Of a DNA stretch of 64,000 bases, positions 46,456 to 58,638 are shown piece after piece (positions within the stretch are counted from its first letter, which is position 1; each line of letters opens with the position of its first letter). The position numbers and the translations under genes are program-made. A model generated the notes under the pieces. That model did no database searches. It had not been told where the DNA came from and saw only the letters and a list, made by a program, of their open reading frames with translations. Source of the DNA: Polytrichum commune (Eukaryota; Streptophyta; Polytrichopsida; Polytrichales; Polytrichaceae); NCBI GenBank assembly GCA_950295325.1, contig OX485803.1:5952001-6016000 (forward strand). Reading direction: 5' to 3'.

Positions 46456-49400
46456 ATGATATGGCCAGTCCAGATACGATGACTCGACAAGAGTCTCCTA
46501 TGTGTATCAGAAACAGCTCTGGCACAGTCCGTAAAAAAGGCTCCATTGCCAAACAAAACCAAGGTGTCAATGACAACTTTATGCTGGACTCGACGAAGTC
46601 GGCAATGAAAAAACTATATCAAGCTCTATGTGCCCTGAATAATCAACATCGAGTAAAGAAAATTGATGCCAGCAAGCATGTTATGGAGACTTATCATGAT
46701 TCGTTTCTTTATGGCAAAGTTCCCTCTACTGTGAAAATCCGTGCGGCTCTTCGGGCTGGCTTGATCGGCCACTTATGGCATTTTGTATGTACTCAAACAC
46801 TTGTGCTAGTGTCGCATTTTGCACATGTTCAGACAGAATCACGCCTACCTGCTTTAGTCTGTGATCAGTTCCACAATTTGTCATCTGAATTTGAAGGCAC
46901 AAACATTGATCTGGTTGATGCAATGCAGCTGGAGTTTTTCTTTGCAGTTTCGTCGGGAGTACTGTACGTCTACTCCACGTAAGTCCTCAGAAGCACTACT
47001 CCTCCATAGCATAAAGGCTTGTCAGCATTTTTGGTAAAGGAAGCAGGTGATGACAACTTTCTGAATCTTATTCTGTTGCCTTCTGTTTCAGTAACATGTC
47101 AACTGTTTTGCAGGTATAACATCAATCCAAGCCATAATTGGGTGACTAGAGCTCAAAACATTGTGAGCGTTCTCTTTCTTGTGGATTATATACTGCGGGT
47201 GTATAGGTGCGACAATTCATTCTTTTGTGGTTATCACTGAATTTGCTCTTCAATCTTGTATCTGCTTCTTAACAGGAACTACTTACATTTGTTACTTACA
47301 TGGCGTTTTCTTAATTGTTTTTACTAATGGGCGTGCAACAATTGAATAAGGAGGCCGCATCTCAATCTAAGTCAATGCTAGGAGGACGAGACCGAAAATA
47401 TAGATTTCACCAAATATTTGGGAAGTGGGAGTGTGAGTGTCTGCTTTGCGAGCAATGTGTAGTGAGCAAGTTGGGTGCTTTGTTATTGTTGCAGTGAAGC
47501 AGCACGCCTTCATTATATGTTATCCTTTTGGGGTGTGATTGACTTGCTCAGTGCACTACCTATCATATTTTTATTCAAGTAAGGGTTTATTCTGGACCTA
47601 CTATTAAGTTGGATAAAATAGCTAGTGAATGATAATGCAGTTTGTGGTTGTGTCCAACTGCATTCTGTCCCTTGTGCTGCTTCAATATGCCAATCTCTGT
47701 TCTATCCAGTGTATTTTAGGTGATGGAATTGTGGTTTTCTAGGAAGTGTTTTTCTGATGAATAAACCTGGACGGGGTATGGAGCCGAAGAGCGGCAAATC
47801 TGTTAGAGTTCTTTGTAAAGTGTCACCATTGGCTATTTAATTCTGATAGCATGTCTCTGTATCTCTCTATTTCTGGATGAACTCTCGGGCTAAGAAGGAG
47901 CTGTATGTTTCTAAGGTTATGTTTAAGCTTTTTGTTATTTCAGGGCAGGGATACGTGGTGGGCGGGTACTTCGACTTCTCCAATTTCTGCGAATCATAAG
48001 GTCAGAGCTCCCCTGCCATGGCTGCATCACCTTCAATGTTCTTTGAAATAGGTTCCTTCAACCTGGTATGTGGAATCCAAGTTCTTGTGGATGGAGGTTG
48101 CGGTACGATCTGACCTAGAGAGTACACCTTCATTTGGATGCAAATGTTGCATCTCTGTCATGAAAAACCTTCGTATTGTGCAGCACTTACTCTAGTTCAT
48201 TGCATTTGCAGGATAATTTCTCTAATGAGTAAACTGGGAATTGTAGGCAGTACAGTTGCTCAGCAGATTCTTCTATTGAGCGTTTCAACCTTTGGAGCTG
48301 GTAATACATGCCCCTTCCAGCCGCAAACACCAATTTTTTCATTACAAGAATTTATTTATTTCTAAAATTAATTGATGGCCTTTGTTTTGTCACTATTTAT
48401 GACATAAAGTGGCATGCAACAGCATGGATTCTTGGTGAGCTTGTAGGTCAGTGATTTACTTTTCATTAGAGAGTCCTGAATGCATCATGGTGGTGTTCTA
48501 GTGGAAAGTGCATGGGTATGTGCACGGTCTAAATGTCTGAAGCTCACAAGGCATCAAGTATGTGCGACCAGGGCTGTGTTTTAGATGGGTGATATGGCTT
48601 GAACATTTCCTGATATGGGCCAACATGCATCATGATGTGACATTTCTGGACAAATAGATTACGTCTTTGTTTCCTGACTGGACTCATCTTGTCGACATCC
48701 GAATATGGATTGGTTGCGCAGTTTTTCTTGTTGCGGGAATCATCCAATTTGTGGAGTATGGTGGAGCACCACAATATAAGCAAGATCAGTGTCCTGAGGA
48801 GGGATGTATCAACTTCTGGGATGCATTTTATTTCACCATTGTGACTGTACGTATCACCCTCCAAGCACACTTGTCTCTTGTTGTATGTGGTGACTATGTG
48901 GATTTTAATTGCATTCTATAAATCTAACTATTTGAACACTTCTTTTTCATTGTTCCTCACATTCTAATCTGGAGAGAGTAAAGTAACAAGAAGGATCTAG
49001 AAAAATTGGGCATCTGGAACTTGAAGCCATTTCTGATCTATATTTCGGACACAACATAAGCTTCATCCTTGGGAACACTGATTCCTGCTTTGGGATAATA
49101 AGACTTAGCCTATTCTCTATCATAGAATCCAGATTTGTACTAGAGCTCTGGGAAATCTACAGTTAGATCATAGGAGCTAGAAGCTGAGGCAAAAAGCAGC
49201 GATTGCTGTAATTCAATGAAGCCAAGGAATGAACAACATTACACTTCTGTTTGTCCTAGGTCCCATGAAATTAGAGGGAGATGCCGTTGGCTGTCAGTGT
49301 CAAGTCTCTCAAAATGAAGATCAATGATGAAGCTTTTGAGTATGAATAAATGGTACTCAAGAATCTTATGATAGCATAATTCAGGATGTTATTGTCATTG

Positions 49401-52400
49401 TCCTTCGGCACTTTAGGCTGGTCCAGGATATATAATGTTTTTCCATCTCGATCCAATACACAACATACATCTGTTTTATATCTCTTCTTAAAACTATTAT
49501 AGTGTATTTTCTGTTGTTGAACACTAGCAGACATTGATGAACTGACACTGATTATTATGTGTTACTATGTGACAGATTGCTACAGTTGGATATGGGGATA
49601 TCACGTTGCGCACACAGTTAGGACAACTTGTAGTAATCTGTACAATCATCTTAGCTTTAACTATTCTGCCCATTCAAATTGGTCGCATCACATTTCTTGC
49701 TTCTCGGAGGTACATACATGCTCATGATGCTTGTTCTTGTTAATACATATCCGTGTAGAAGTCATTGTGAAGTCAGTCACATATATTGGATCTTTGAAAA
49801 TGCCAGGTTCTATTGAATTTCATCTTCAACAAGGACCTGGAGACATTTTTGTCTGGAGGTCAAGGGCCCTTGTCAAGATTTTTTTGGCAAGCTTGTTATA
49901 TGCATGTTCAGAAGTATAGGAAAGTTTGATGGCCTCCCTTGGAGCAGATAGATGAGTATTACATTATAAAGAATATCAGGAAATCTGCACTTTTATGTTT
50001 GATTGGTAAACAGTCCATCTATTTGCCATACACAGACCAGAACATCAACATGACATGCATATATCAAGCCTACCTGTTAAATAGTCGAAGTACTAAGCTA
50101 TTCCAGAAATTATGTCTAATTTTAATATCTATTTATAGTAATTAAAAACTTTCATGAATTCAGTTCATTTGAACAAACATATTGTGATACGTGACTAAAT
50201 TTAATTTATCTTAGTAATATTGTTAAATTATGTCCACATCTTCTGGTCACTTCTTTAGGACCGTATGTAATGGCCATCAACATAAACAACAACTACACTA
50301 TCAGATATTAGTGTTGTGCATTGGAAAAATGTAATGATATGAAGGTATTGTAAGAGTTTCATGTGTTAGGGTTTCCAACATACCGTTCCTTAGAAAGTGA
50401 CTCAAGATATGTTCATAGGAGGTTGCCCCTTGCACTGACAGGCCATACGGAGGATCATTCAGCTCTAGAAAGATCATTGATTCTCGGTATCTCATTATTA
50501 GCGGAAGCATCTCCTTTCAAGCTATTCAGGAATCTTTGGCTGAGTTTTATAACTCTACCCACTCTGAAGGTATGATTTTTGAGTTGTTTCACTTTGTGCA
50601 AATCTTATTGAAGATAATTGCACGCTTCATCCTTTGTTCGAGCAATAGAAGTTCTATGTAAATTCATGTTGAGGTTTAAAGTTCTATTAATGAGAAGTGA
50701 TCAACTTTGTGATTGGACATTTCTAATTGTGTGCTTAAATAACGGAGATAAGCATGTTTGAGACATTACACATGATTACCTGTTGACCTTTACGCAGACC
50801 TGGAGATATATCCATTACGAGTGGCCATATTGGCACCATTCAGTCCCTCGTGAGTAACTGTTCTACGTATGCAATTTTTTTCTGTGTGCTGGGAAAGAAG
50901 TAGGGGCAGTCTCTGTTCTTGTGTGCTTGTGATGCGCCATGTCTTCATCTCTGATGGTTATAGTGTGGAAGTCCAGCAGCCTTCTCCAGAAATGGATCAA
51001 CCCTTGAGATTTGTCAAGATCATTGACATTGCCCCATCCCTAACGATTTTGCAGATTTGAGTTGAAGCAGCTACTGTCACTATATAATGGGCTGGTGGAA
51101 TTTATAGAGGGGTCCCCAATTCGTCAAACAGACCTTGATAGAGTTTGTGCGGATCGTGCTTCTTCCTTCTTCTTGCTTGCCAACAAAGAGGCTGAGGTAC
51201 CTCTCTATACTTACTGCTTCTTCCACGATTTTCAACAAAAGTCCTTATCTGCATTCATAGTAGCCTACATGAACATGACCTTTGTGGAGGAGTCCAGAAT
51301 TTTTCACCACACCCCATTCTGCTTTACTTCACTAACATCCCTGTCATTGGGTGGACCTATTTTTCAACTTGGTTGCAAATTTTATTGCCATGGCTCTCTC
51401 ATGACTATATCAAATTAGGACCACTCTTAATGTACTTATTCCTTCTTTTCGTTTGTTCGAACAAGAAAGTCAAGTACGTACAGTGGGAAATAGTTGTGAT
51501 GCTTGGCACATATATAAAGTATTAAATCATCAACATAGTCGATAAAATAATTTTCTTGACTAAAAAAAAATATATATATATCACAGAAGCTGGTGGATGT
51601 GGCCCTATGAGTCCAAGGATTATGAGCACTAAAAATTTCTGATCTCTATGTGTCGACCACAATGCAGACCTAGGTAGTGGAGGTTCTATCCTTAAGTTAG
51701 CGCTTTGAGCAAATGATATAATGATGTTGTCTTAGATTGCACTCTGAGTAATAGTCGTCCCTTTGCTTGTGACAGGACCGGGAGGCTGAAGATGCAGCCC
51801 AGATAGTGAAAGCCCTTGCTGTCCACAGATTTTGTGGAAATGCAGTACGCATTATCGTGGAGGTGCTGGAGCCAGATACTCAAGTTAGTGCTGTTTGGGA
51901 TGAGACAGAGAAGGGAGGGATCGAAGTCATCTGTCCCATCAAATTACATTACAAGATGATTGCTCGCAGGTGGGTCAGCATTGTGCTCTCTTTTTATGAA
52001 TTTCGTCCTAGAACTTATAGGTTTTATATTGTATATCCATGCCCTTCAGTCATTCTTGCCGATCTGTGATGTTGAAAGTAAGAATCATCATGCGTTGCTA
52101 CTAACAGAAGTTTAAGACCTTGACAACACATTAGGTTTGGAGGAGATGCAGGAGATTGGCATCTAAGTATTTGTTGCTGGTTGGTGATACTCGGTCACAA
52201 TAGACATCAAGTTGAATATGGAAAGATTGTTTTGGTCAGCTTGCAATCAGTAAATCCCTGTTTGCACTGAATCACATACTTCCAGTTTCTGACTGGCTTA
52301 TGAGAGAGGAGTAGATTGAGGGTTGCTGATGGCTGGAGGGTGTTGGGGTGGCAGTTGCTATGTCAAAGGGCTTTACACTTTTATTACAAACTTGTTCACG

Positions 52401-55400
52401 TCAGAGATAAGGATCAACAAGTTGCCAGAGCAATTTTTCATGTCAGAATACTTCCACAGTTTTGACAATGAGGTTTATCCTCTTATTTTTCCAAAGGCCT
52501 GTTATGGCATGCTTTTCGAAGAAGTAAGACACTTATTCTTCTTCCTTTAGGTTGCCCTTTGTATGGTGCGGCTAGGAGGTTAGGACTCGTTTGCAAGGGA
52601 AGCTATTTTAAAGTGGTTAATTGGAAGGGTGTCCATAGGATAGATTTTTGCATCAGATCTGTGGCTTTCAATCAAATCAGAGAATGACGATATTTGCGGT
52701 CGTAACCCAGGATTGAAATTAGACCTTCATTGGCACTGTGAAGTTGTTTTAATTTGCAAAATAGAAGGAAACTTATCCTCTGAATCATTCTGTGTGGCAA
52801 TGCACAGGTTGTGGAGTTTGTCTTCGACATATTCAATGTAGTGCTTTTTGCACTTGATGTTGATATTGTTCACAAAGAGAAAGATCACTTAATACGCAAG
52901 GTACTAGATCCACTGACTTACAAACTGTATGCGGAAATCGCCAGAGAACCTTGAGAACGAAGTTCAAGTAGATTCTTTTATTGTGAATGTACTCAGTCTT
53001 CTTAGATGTGAGAGGGCAATGCTTGGATAGCAGGAATGCTAACTGCACAAAGAAGACATAAAATATTTCAACTATTAAAAGAAATAGTGTGGATTCCACC
53101 TCTTAATGGAGAAAAGATGAAAGACCATGAGAATATCTTGCAAGTTCCACATAAGACTTTCTCTCCACCTTTTGGGATGCATGGAAATTTCTGTGTTTGA
53201 TCTTGTGTGCACTACGGTTTTCTTTCCTTGGCTTGCGTGCAGTCTTTACTTATTGGACTGTTATTTAGAATTTGAGATCCAAAATGCGATGATATAGACA
53301 TTTATCTACTCACAAGATGTGTGATGCAGGTATTACTGCACCCTAAGGGCCATGTTCTTCAGCCGGATGATGTTGGCTTAGTCATATGTTGGGACCTACA
53401 TAGTGCTTATGCTATCTCTAAATTCGGAGACAAGCACATGGCGCAGAAGAAATGGAAGAAGAGGAAAAATATTTCAACCTTTGAGCTTCAGAAGTACCGG
53501 AGAGGACCGTTTCGCATTGATGAACATGAATTACAAAAAGTGGAGTCAAGCCGGAATGTGGAGTTCATGGATGGTGACAATGATCAACAATCTATTGAAT
53601 CTCAAATGAGATCTGTCATTTGCAGTAGGTATGAAGAAAGTAGTCAAGGAGACAACGATGCACTCGAATTAGGTGAATGATCTCTCTCATTGGATTTGAC
53701 TAACTGCGTTTCTGACTTGGCAATATAGGTCTTGTGTGTATAGACGTGTGAACCTGTTGTCATCTGTTTATGTTCTGCTTGCAGCTTTTCCAGTTGCATA
53801 TATTTCTTCTGTTCTGGTGTATTTAGTTATGGATGCAAGGAGCCCTGCCACCAGCTTACTGAGCCATGGTAACAGCGAGGTAGGTGTTGATACCTACTAC
53901 AGCCCGTGGCAAGGCAACACGTGTCCATTACTGGATATAGTGGTCAAGCCATGGTATGGGCAAGTCATGCCTGTCTCGTTGCAGACTTAACAACATCCAA
54001 TATGGGTGATAATAGGCTTCCTCGTATCCAACTAGAATAGACATGTAAGCAAAATCACTTACATTGATGTTTAATGTTGTACTGCAGGCCTTGGAAATAG
54101 TGATTCAGATTCATCCAACAGCGGCCGCTCAGAAGCTGAGGGTGCTTATCCTAAAGGGATATCTTTGGAGAAAGCAACAGAAAGGTTACTGGCGTGGCCG
54201 CCTATTCCAGCACATGCACGGCCTCATGCAGCAGTTTTGGAACGGCGAGCTGACGTAATTCTAAAAAACTTACAAGAAAGGACTATTCCTGTTGTAGAAC
54301 TCAAGAAGCCACACATCCTAGTCTGTTGTCAAAGCCACTGGCCACAGCATATTTATTACTTTGTGAAGGAACTAAGAAACCCAAATTTCCCAAATCCAGC
54401 AATTGTCATCTTGCATCCAAATGAACCTACAGCAGCGGAGTGGGGCAAGGTGGGAATATTCGAGGAGGTTTTCTTCCTCAAAGGCTCCCCCATTTACGAG
54501 CTTGATCTCATGCGTGGTGGAGTCCTTCAAGCAGGTGTGTCCTCATTGTAATCTGTGTCTCTTCTACCTTGTCAAACACTTTGCAAATAATCCATGGTCC
54601 GTTGCAATAATGTCATGATCCATTAAGCTAATAGACAAAGTGGAGCTTGTTCTTGACTGGATAGCAGTGAAGGACAAATATAATGTTTGATTAAGGCTAA
54701 TACTTATTGTGTATGTTTCTAAGCATTCCAATTTTGCTTTTGAGGAGGTTAGCTCATTACTTCTGGTCTATCCTAGGCATTAAGATTCTCACAATAAACG
54801 TGATGCACCTTGGGCCAACATGACGCATGGCGGGCGGCTAACGTTATTGGAAGCAAAAGCTTTTATCTTTCCTCAGGCAGATGGGAGTGTACTGGACATT
54901 GGACCAGAATGAGCTCATCCTCTGCTATGTTGAGTGTAGTCTGTCCATTAAAGTGTTGATGTAGTGGGGACAACACAAGATTGTTCTAGTTAAGTGTTTC
55001 TCCCAGGATGCTCATTACTCATGAAACTTTCTTGTCACATGTATTCAGGATCTCAAAAAAGTGCTTGTAACTTTATTGTGATGTTACTTCCCACTGCAAT
55101 TAGCAATTTCTCTCTCCTTGTGTTGCAGAGAAAGTGGTAGTTCTAGGGAATCAGGACACAGCTGTTGATTTGAGTGGAGAAGGGGTATCAGATTGGAGGA
55201 AGACAAACCACCGAACATCATCGGCACAAAGAAGTGATGTTGATAGCATAATAATTTCTGCTAATGTGGAAAGGCTAGTTGGCGAGAAGTCGGAAATCAT
55301 GATTGTTGAAATGCAACATTCTTTTGCATTTCACTATCTACGACCAAAGTTTGTGATAAACAGGAATCAAGTTCCCAAAAAAGATTATCGACGGAACCGA

Positions 55401-56179
55401 GATGCTCTGATCCACTTTGGACCACCTTTCATGGAAGGCAAAGCAGTGTCCCCTAGTTTACTTGGGTTCCTCCTGTAAGTTCACTACTCTTACAAATTTA
55501 GAATTCTGTGTAAGTCAATTGTACATGTAATCTTTCTCAAGAATGTGAAGTTTGTGGATAAAATATCAATTTTCAGTCCCTTTTTTCAAGGGACTTCCCA
55601 GCGTAAGCACGGAAGGTATTTCGTTCCGGTGTGTTATAACTTAAGGATAGACATAATCAGTGTGTGGTGCCATATTCACTGACAAGAATGTATCTCAAAC
55701 TCACGCAATATTTTTGCAAATTAAAAGTAAAAATAGGTATGTGCAAGTTCTCTTGTATGTTTTGGCGCTCATTGGGATATTCTCACGTCACCAAATTCCA
55801 CTTAAAAACTCGCCGTAAGAAATTGCTGAGGTCTTTTACGAGTCTCATGATAAATGTGGTGCCATGCAGACGTTCGTCATTCTACAACCGCAACACTGTA
55901 TCCATTGTGGAGCAACTTGTACAAGGCGGGTATGTGGTACAGGTGGGCACCTCAGAGGGAGAGCATTTACGAGTTCTGAGCCAAATTCCAGTTCCTGACG
56001 AGTACGCCAATCAAACCTATGGTGCTTTGTTTCTCGGACTCCTGCGTGACAAAGCTATCCTTCCGTTGGGCCTATATCGGTGCCGTGGCACTCTTGGATC
56101 TCCAACTGCATATGTGTTCACTAACCCTCCCAAGGATTGCATTGTCAATGCTGCAGACCTGGTCTACGTTCTTACGTAA
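46452..56179 (+). CDS. BK-type (Slo1-like) potassium channel alpha subunit
   Basis: Seventeen in-phase coding exons give 1110 aa: 46452-46978, 47114-47206, 47495-47578, 47944-48000, 48212-48300, 48722-48846, 49576-49709, 50442-50569, 50798-50849, 51055-51196, 51776-51969, 52355-52523, 52808-52900, 53330-53672, 54088-54534, 55129-55474, 55870-56179. It has a voltage-sensor-like module; S4 (about 237-256) carries R239, R242, R245, R251 and R254. S5 leads to IIQFVE, then the pore with K+ filter TVGYGD at 328-333, then S6. RCK1 follows (RPYGGSF, NKEAEDREAEDAAQIV, KGLYTFITNLF to about 600). A variable linker precedes RCK2 (ILVCCQSHWPQHIYYF, EKVVVLGNQDTA), which ends with LGLYRCRG...TNPP as in Slo1. 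No Asp-rich calcium bowl is visible and no clear S0 helix. GT-AG introns throughout; exon 1 also has an alternative in-phase donor at 46,964. Flowering plants are not known to have this family. Confidence 0.9.
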
Positions 56180-58255
56180 TAAAATTCCTTTTGCAAGTCA
56201 GCTGAACAAGGTCTAGAATACTATTGCCCTTTTGGCTTAGCTCCTTCTAATAACATATTTACAAATACTGACTATAGCTCTTGAAAGGTGATGCAAATAA
56301 TACGAGTATGGAATAGGGGTGCCGATGCGAATCATTATTACCAGGCCCAGGTCCAGAGATAAGCCTTGAGTGCTGGTAAGGAGGACGAGCTTTACAAGAA
56401 TTAGGTAGGTCTATTCTTCAATGTATTGATTAACTGTGCTACACCAAAGCTTGATATTATCATGTCTGAAGGGATCTGCAAAGTCTCAATTGGTTGGACT
56501 TTTCAACAATTAAAGTGTGCAGTGACGTAGTCATGATCAGTATAGAGACCATTCCCACATACATTTGCCTCGTAAACCTACCTCTTCAACCATTGTGAAC
56601 CTACTTCTACAAATGTTAAACATACCCAACCTAGATTAGATGGATCCATTCATCATCACAGTCCGGTCTGATTATACACCTAAAACTACACTGATTATTC
56701 CAATTACGGAGGGTGGTACTAATTCCTGAAGCACACTCTATTTAGCCAAATCTCAAAGTTACTAAAGGCTGAAATTTTTGACACTAAATTCATGGAATCA
56801 TGCTCATTTACCATAGATTTCAAGAAAATTAGTGCGTGTTTGTGATTAGTGTGTGCCACATGCTTTGTTAGTGAATAATATTTTTAGTGGATAGTGTCGG
56901 GATGAACAATGCTTCCTAGATCTTTTGGTGACATTGATTTCATAGCATAAAGAAATTTAGTATCGTCTTCACTAATTTCCCGCACTCGGTATTAGTCCTC
57001 CCTCACTAATTGGAAAAATCAGTGTAGTTGTGGTAAAAGGTTGGCAATGCTTTTAGGCACACATAGCTTAGTTTGTTGGGGTAGGCCGTGACCTACCAAG
57101 CAAACCTATAGAGCATGGGGATTGCAAAGTTTGAATGGTTGGCATGTTGTCTAGGTTGTCCTATTTAAGGTTCTTGCATGGAATCTTAGTAGTTGACGCA
57201 CATGTTTGAGTTTTTTATAATAAGAAATAAGCAAGTAAAAAGTGAAGAGAAAGTGAGCAGTATGGATATAGTGATATTAGAAGGTTGTAATAGGACAATT
57301 GAAGGATGATCAAACCACTATCTAAGAGAGATTATTTAGAACTCAATCTGTAAGTGTCTTTGAGCATTTAACTATATGGATATGACATCGCACTCAAGCA
57401 ATAGCCGAGACCAAGCTATCTAGCACACCATGGTGGATGTCCCACTCTTGCTCGGATTTGTGATCCATTGAATTCAATCCAATTCTATAAACTAGCCAAA
57501 GCAAAAGCTTTTGAATTCCACTTGAGCTAAGGTAGAAATGGCTAATTTGGCCACCCCTTTTAACCAAACACCTAATATAATTAAGTGGTATATGGCTTGT
57601 TTAATTATGATTGATCATCCACATGACACGTGTTTTGATGAAATTGAAGAACATGTTCAAAACACAGAGACCATTCTATGTTCAATCGTGAACATAAGTG
57701 GGAGGACACGTGTGATTGAGAGAGAGAGACAACAGAACGAGAACCTTCACTTTGACATCTTGTAACTTTTGCATTATGAAACTTGGAATGCCAATCTAAA
57801 TGATTCACAATTGCTAACTTGATGAGACAATTCCTAGTCAAATACAACACTCATTAATGTTTGTTGAGTTGGAAGTGTCCTCATTAGCCCATGTCTACCT
57901 TAAAGAGAAACTTGAGGAGGCACTTTACCTTTAAGTGTTGGGGTGACCAAATATGGTCGTATGTTTAAGGGGAACATGTCCCACGTTCAGTTGTTGACCC
58001 TTTGAAGGAGGGGACATTTCCCCAAGGTTTCAAGGGAAGTTCTTGACAAATGTGACTATCTCCATTCTAAAACAAATGAAGTCACCATTCGCATGCATGG
58101 GCCCAACCAATCTAAAAGAAATTGTCTTCAAATTCTTGATTATTAATTTGAGAGGGTTCCATTCTTGAAAAATGCTTATTTAGTGAAGCAAAAAGGCATG
58201 TATGTTTAAGAGGAGGGTGGATGTTGGATCTAGAAACATATAGATATCCTTTAGA
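56180..58255. other. Intergenic DNA between the BK-type gene and the CACTA element
   Basis: The first few hundred bases are the 3' flank of the channel gene. No further gene is recognised. A (GA)n stretch at 57,718-57,729 lies in an unremarkable open frame. Confidence 0.5.
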
Positions 58256-58638
58256 CACTACTACAAAACACGTCTTTTATTCCAACACCCACTTCACTAC
58301 ATGTCTTGTACTACTATGAAGAGTGATTGGGGGAATGCATGAAATTCAATGTTGTTCATTCAATGTCCAAATTCACTTTGAGGAGTCATGGTAGTGAAGT
58401 AGGACAACAATTCAGTTGAGAACGCACGTGTGAACGTGTTTGGGAACACCCAATGGAACGTGCATTACTGTGGGTAGTGAAGTGGTCGATTTGGAAAGAT
58501 TTTCAGGTCAGATTGTCATGTGTTTCAAGGGTTTAGACTGAGTACTCACCAAAAAGGGGCGTCTCGTTTTACAATTCATAATGGAATGTACACATTTATA
58601 TACAGTGAGGCATTTCTACACAACTAACATAATCTAAT

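Noticed and set aside
48600-48722. Extension of BK-type exon 6 upstream through the open frame containing WTHLVDIRIWIG
   Set aside because: It would not be in phase with exon 5 and would break the S5 helix; the acceptor at 48,720-48,721 restores both phase and a continuous S5.
54088-54258. Alternative frame at the start of BK-type exon 15 (FNVVLQALEIVIQIHPTA)
   Set aside because: It does not continue into the conserved RCK2 sequence; the other frame joins exon 14 in phase and stays open.
46452-56179. CASTOR/POLLUX (DMI1) identity for the channel
   Set aside because: Those plant channels lack the TVGYGD filter and the voltage-sensor S4; the C-terminal RCK2 block here matches Slo1-type channels instead.
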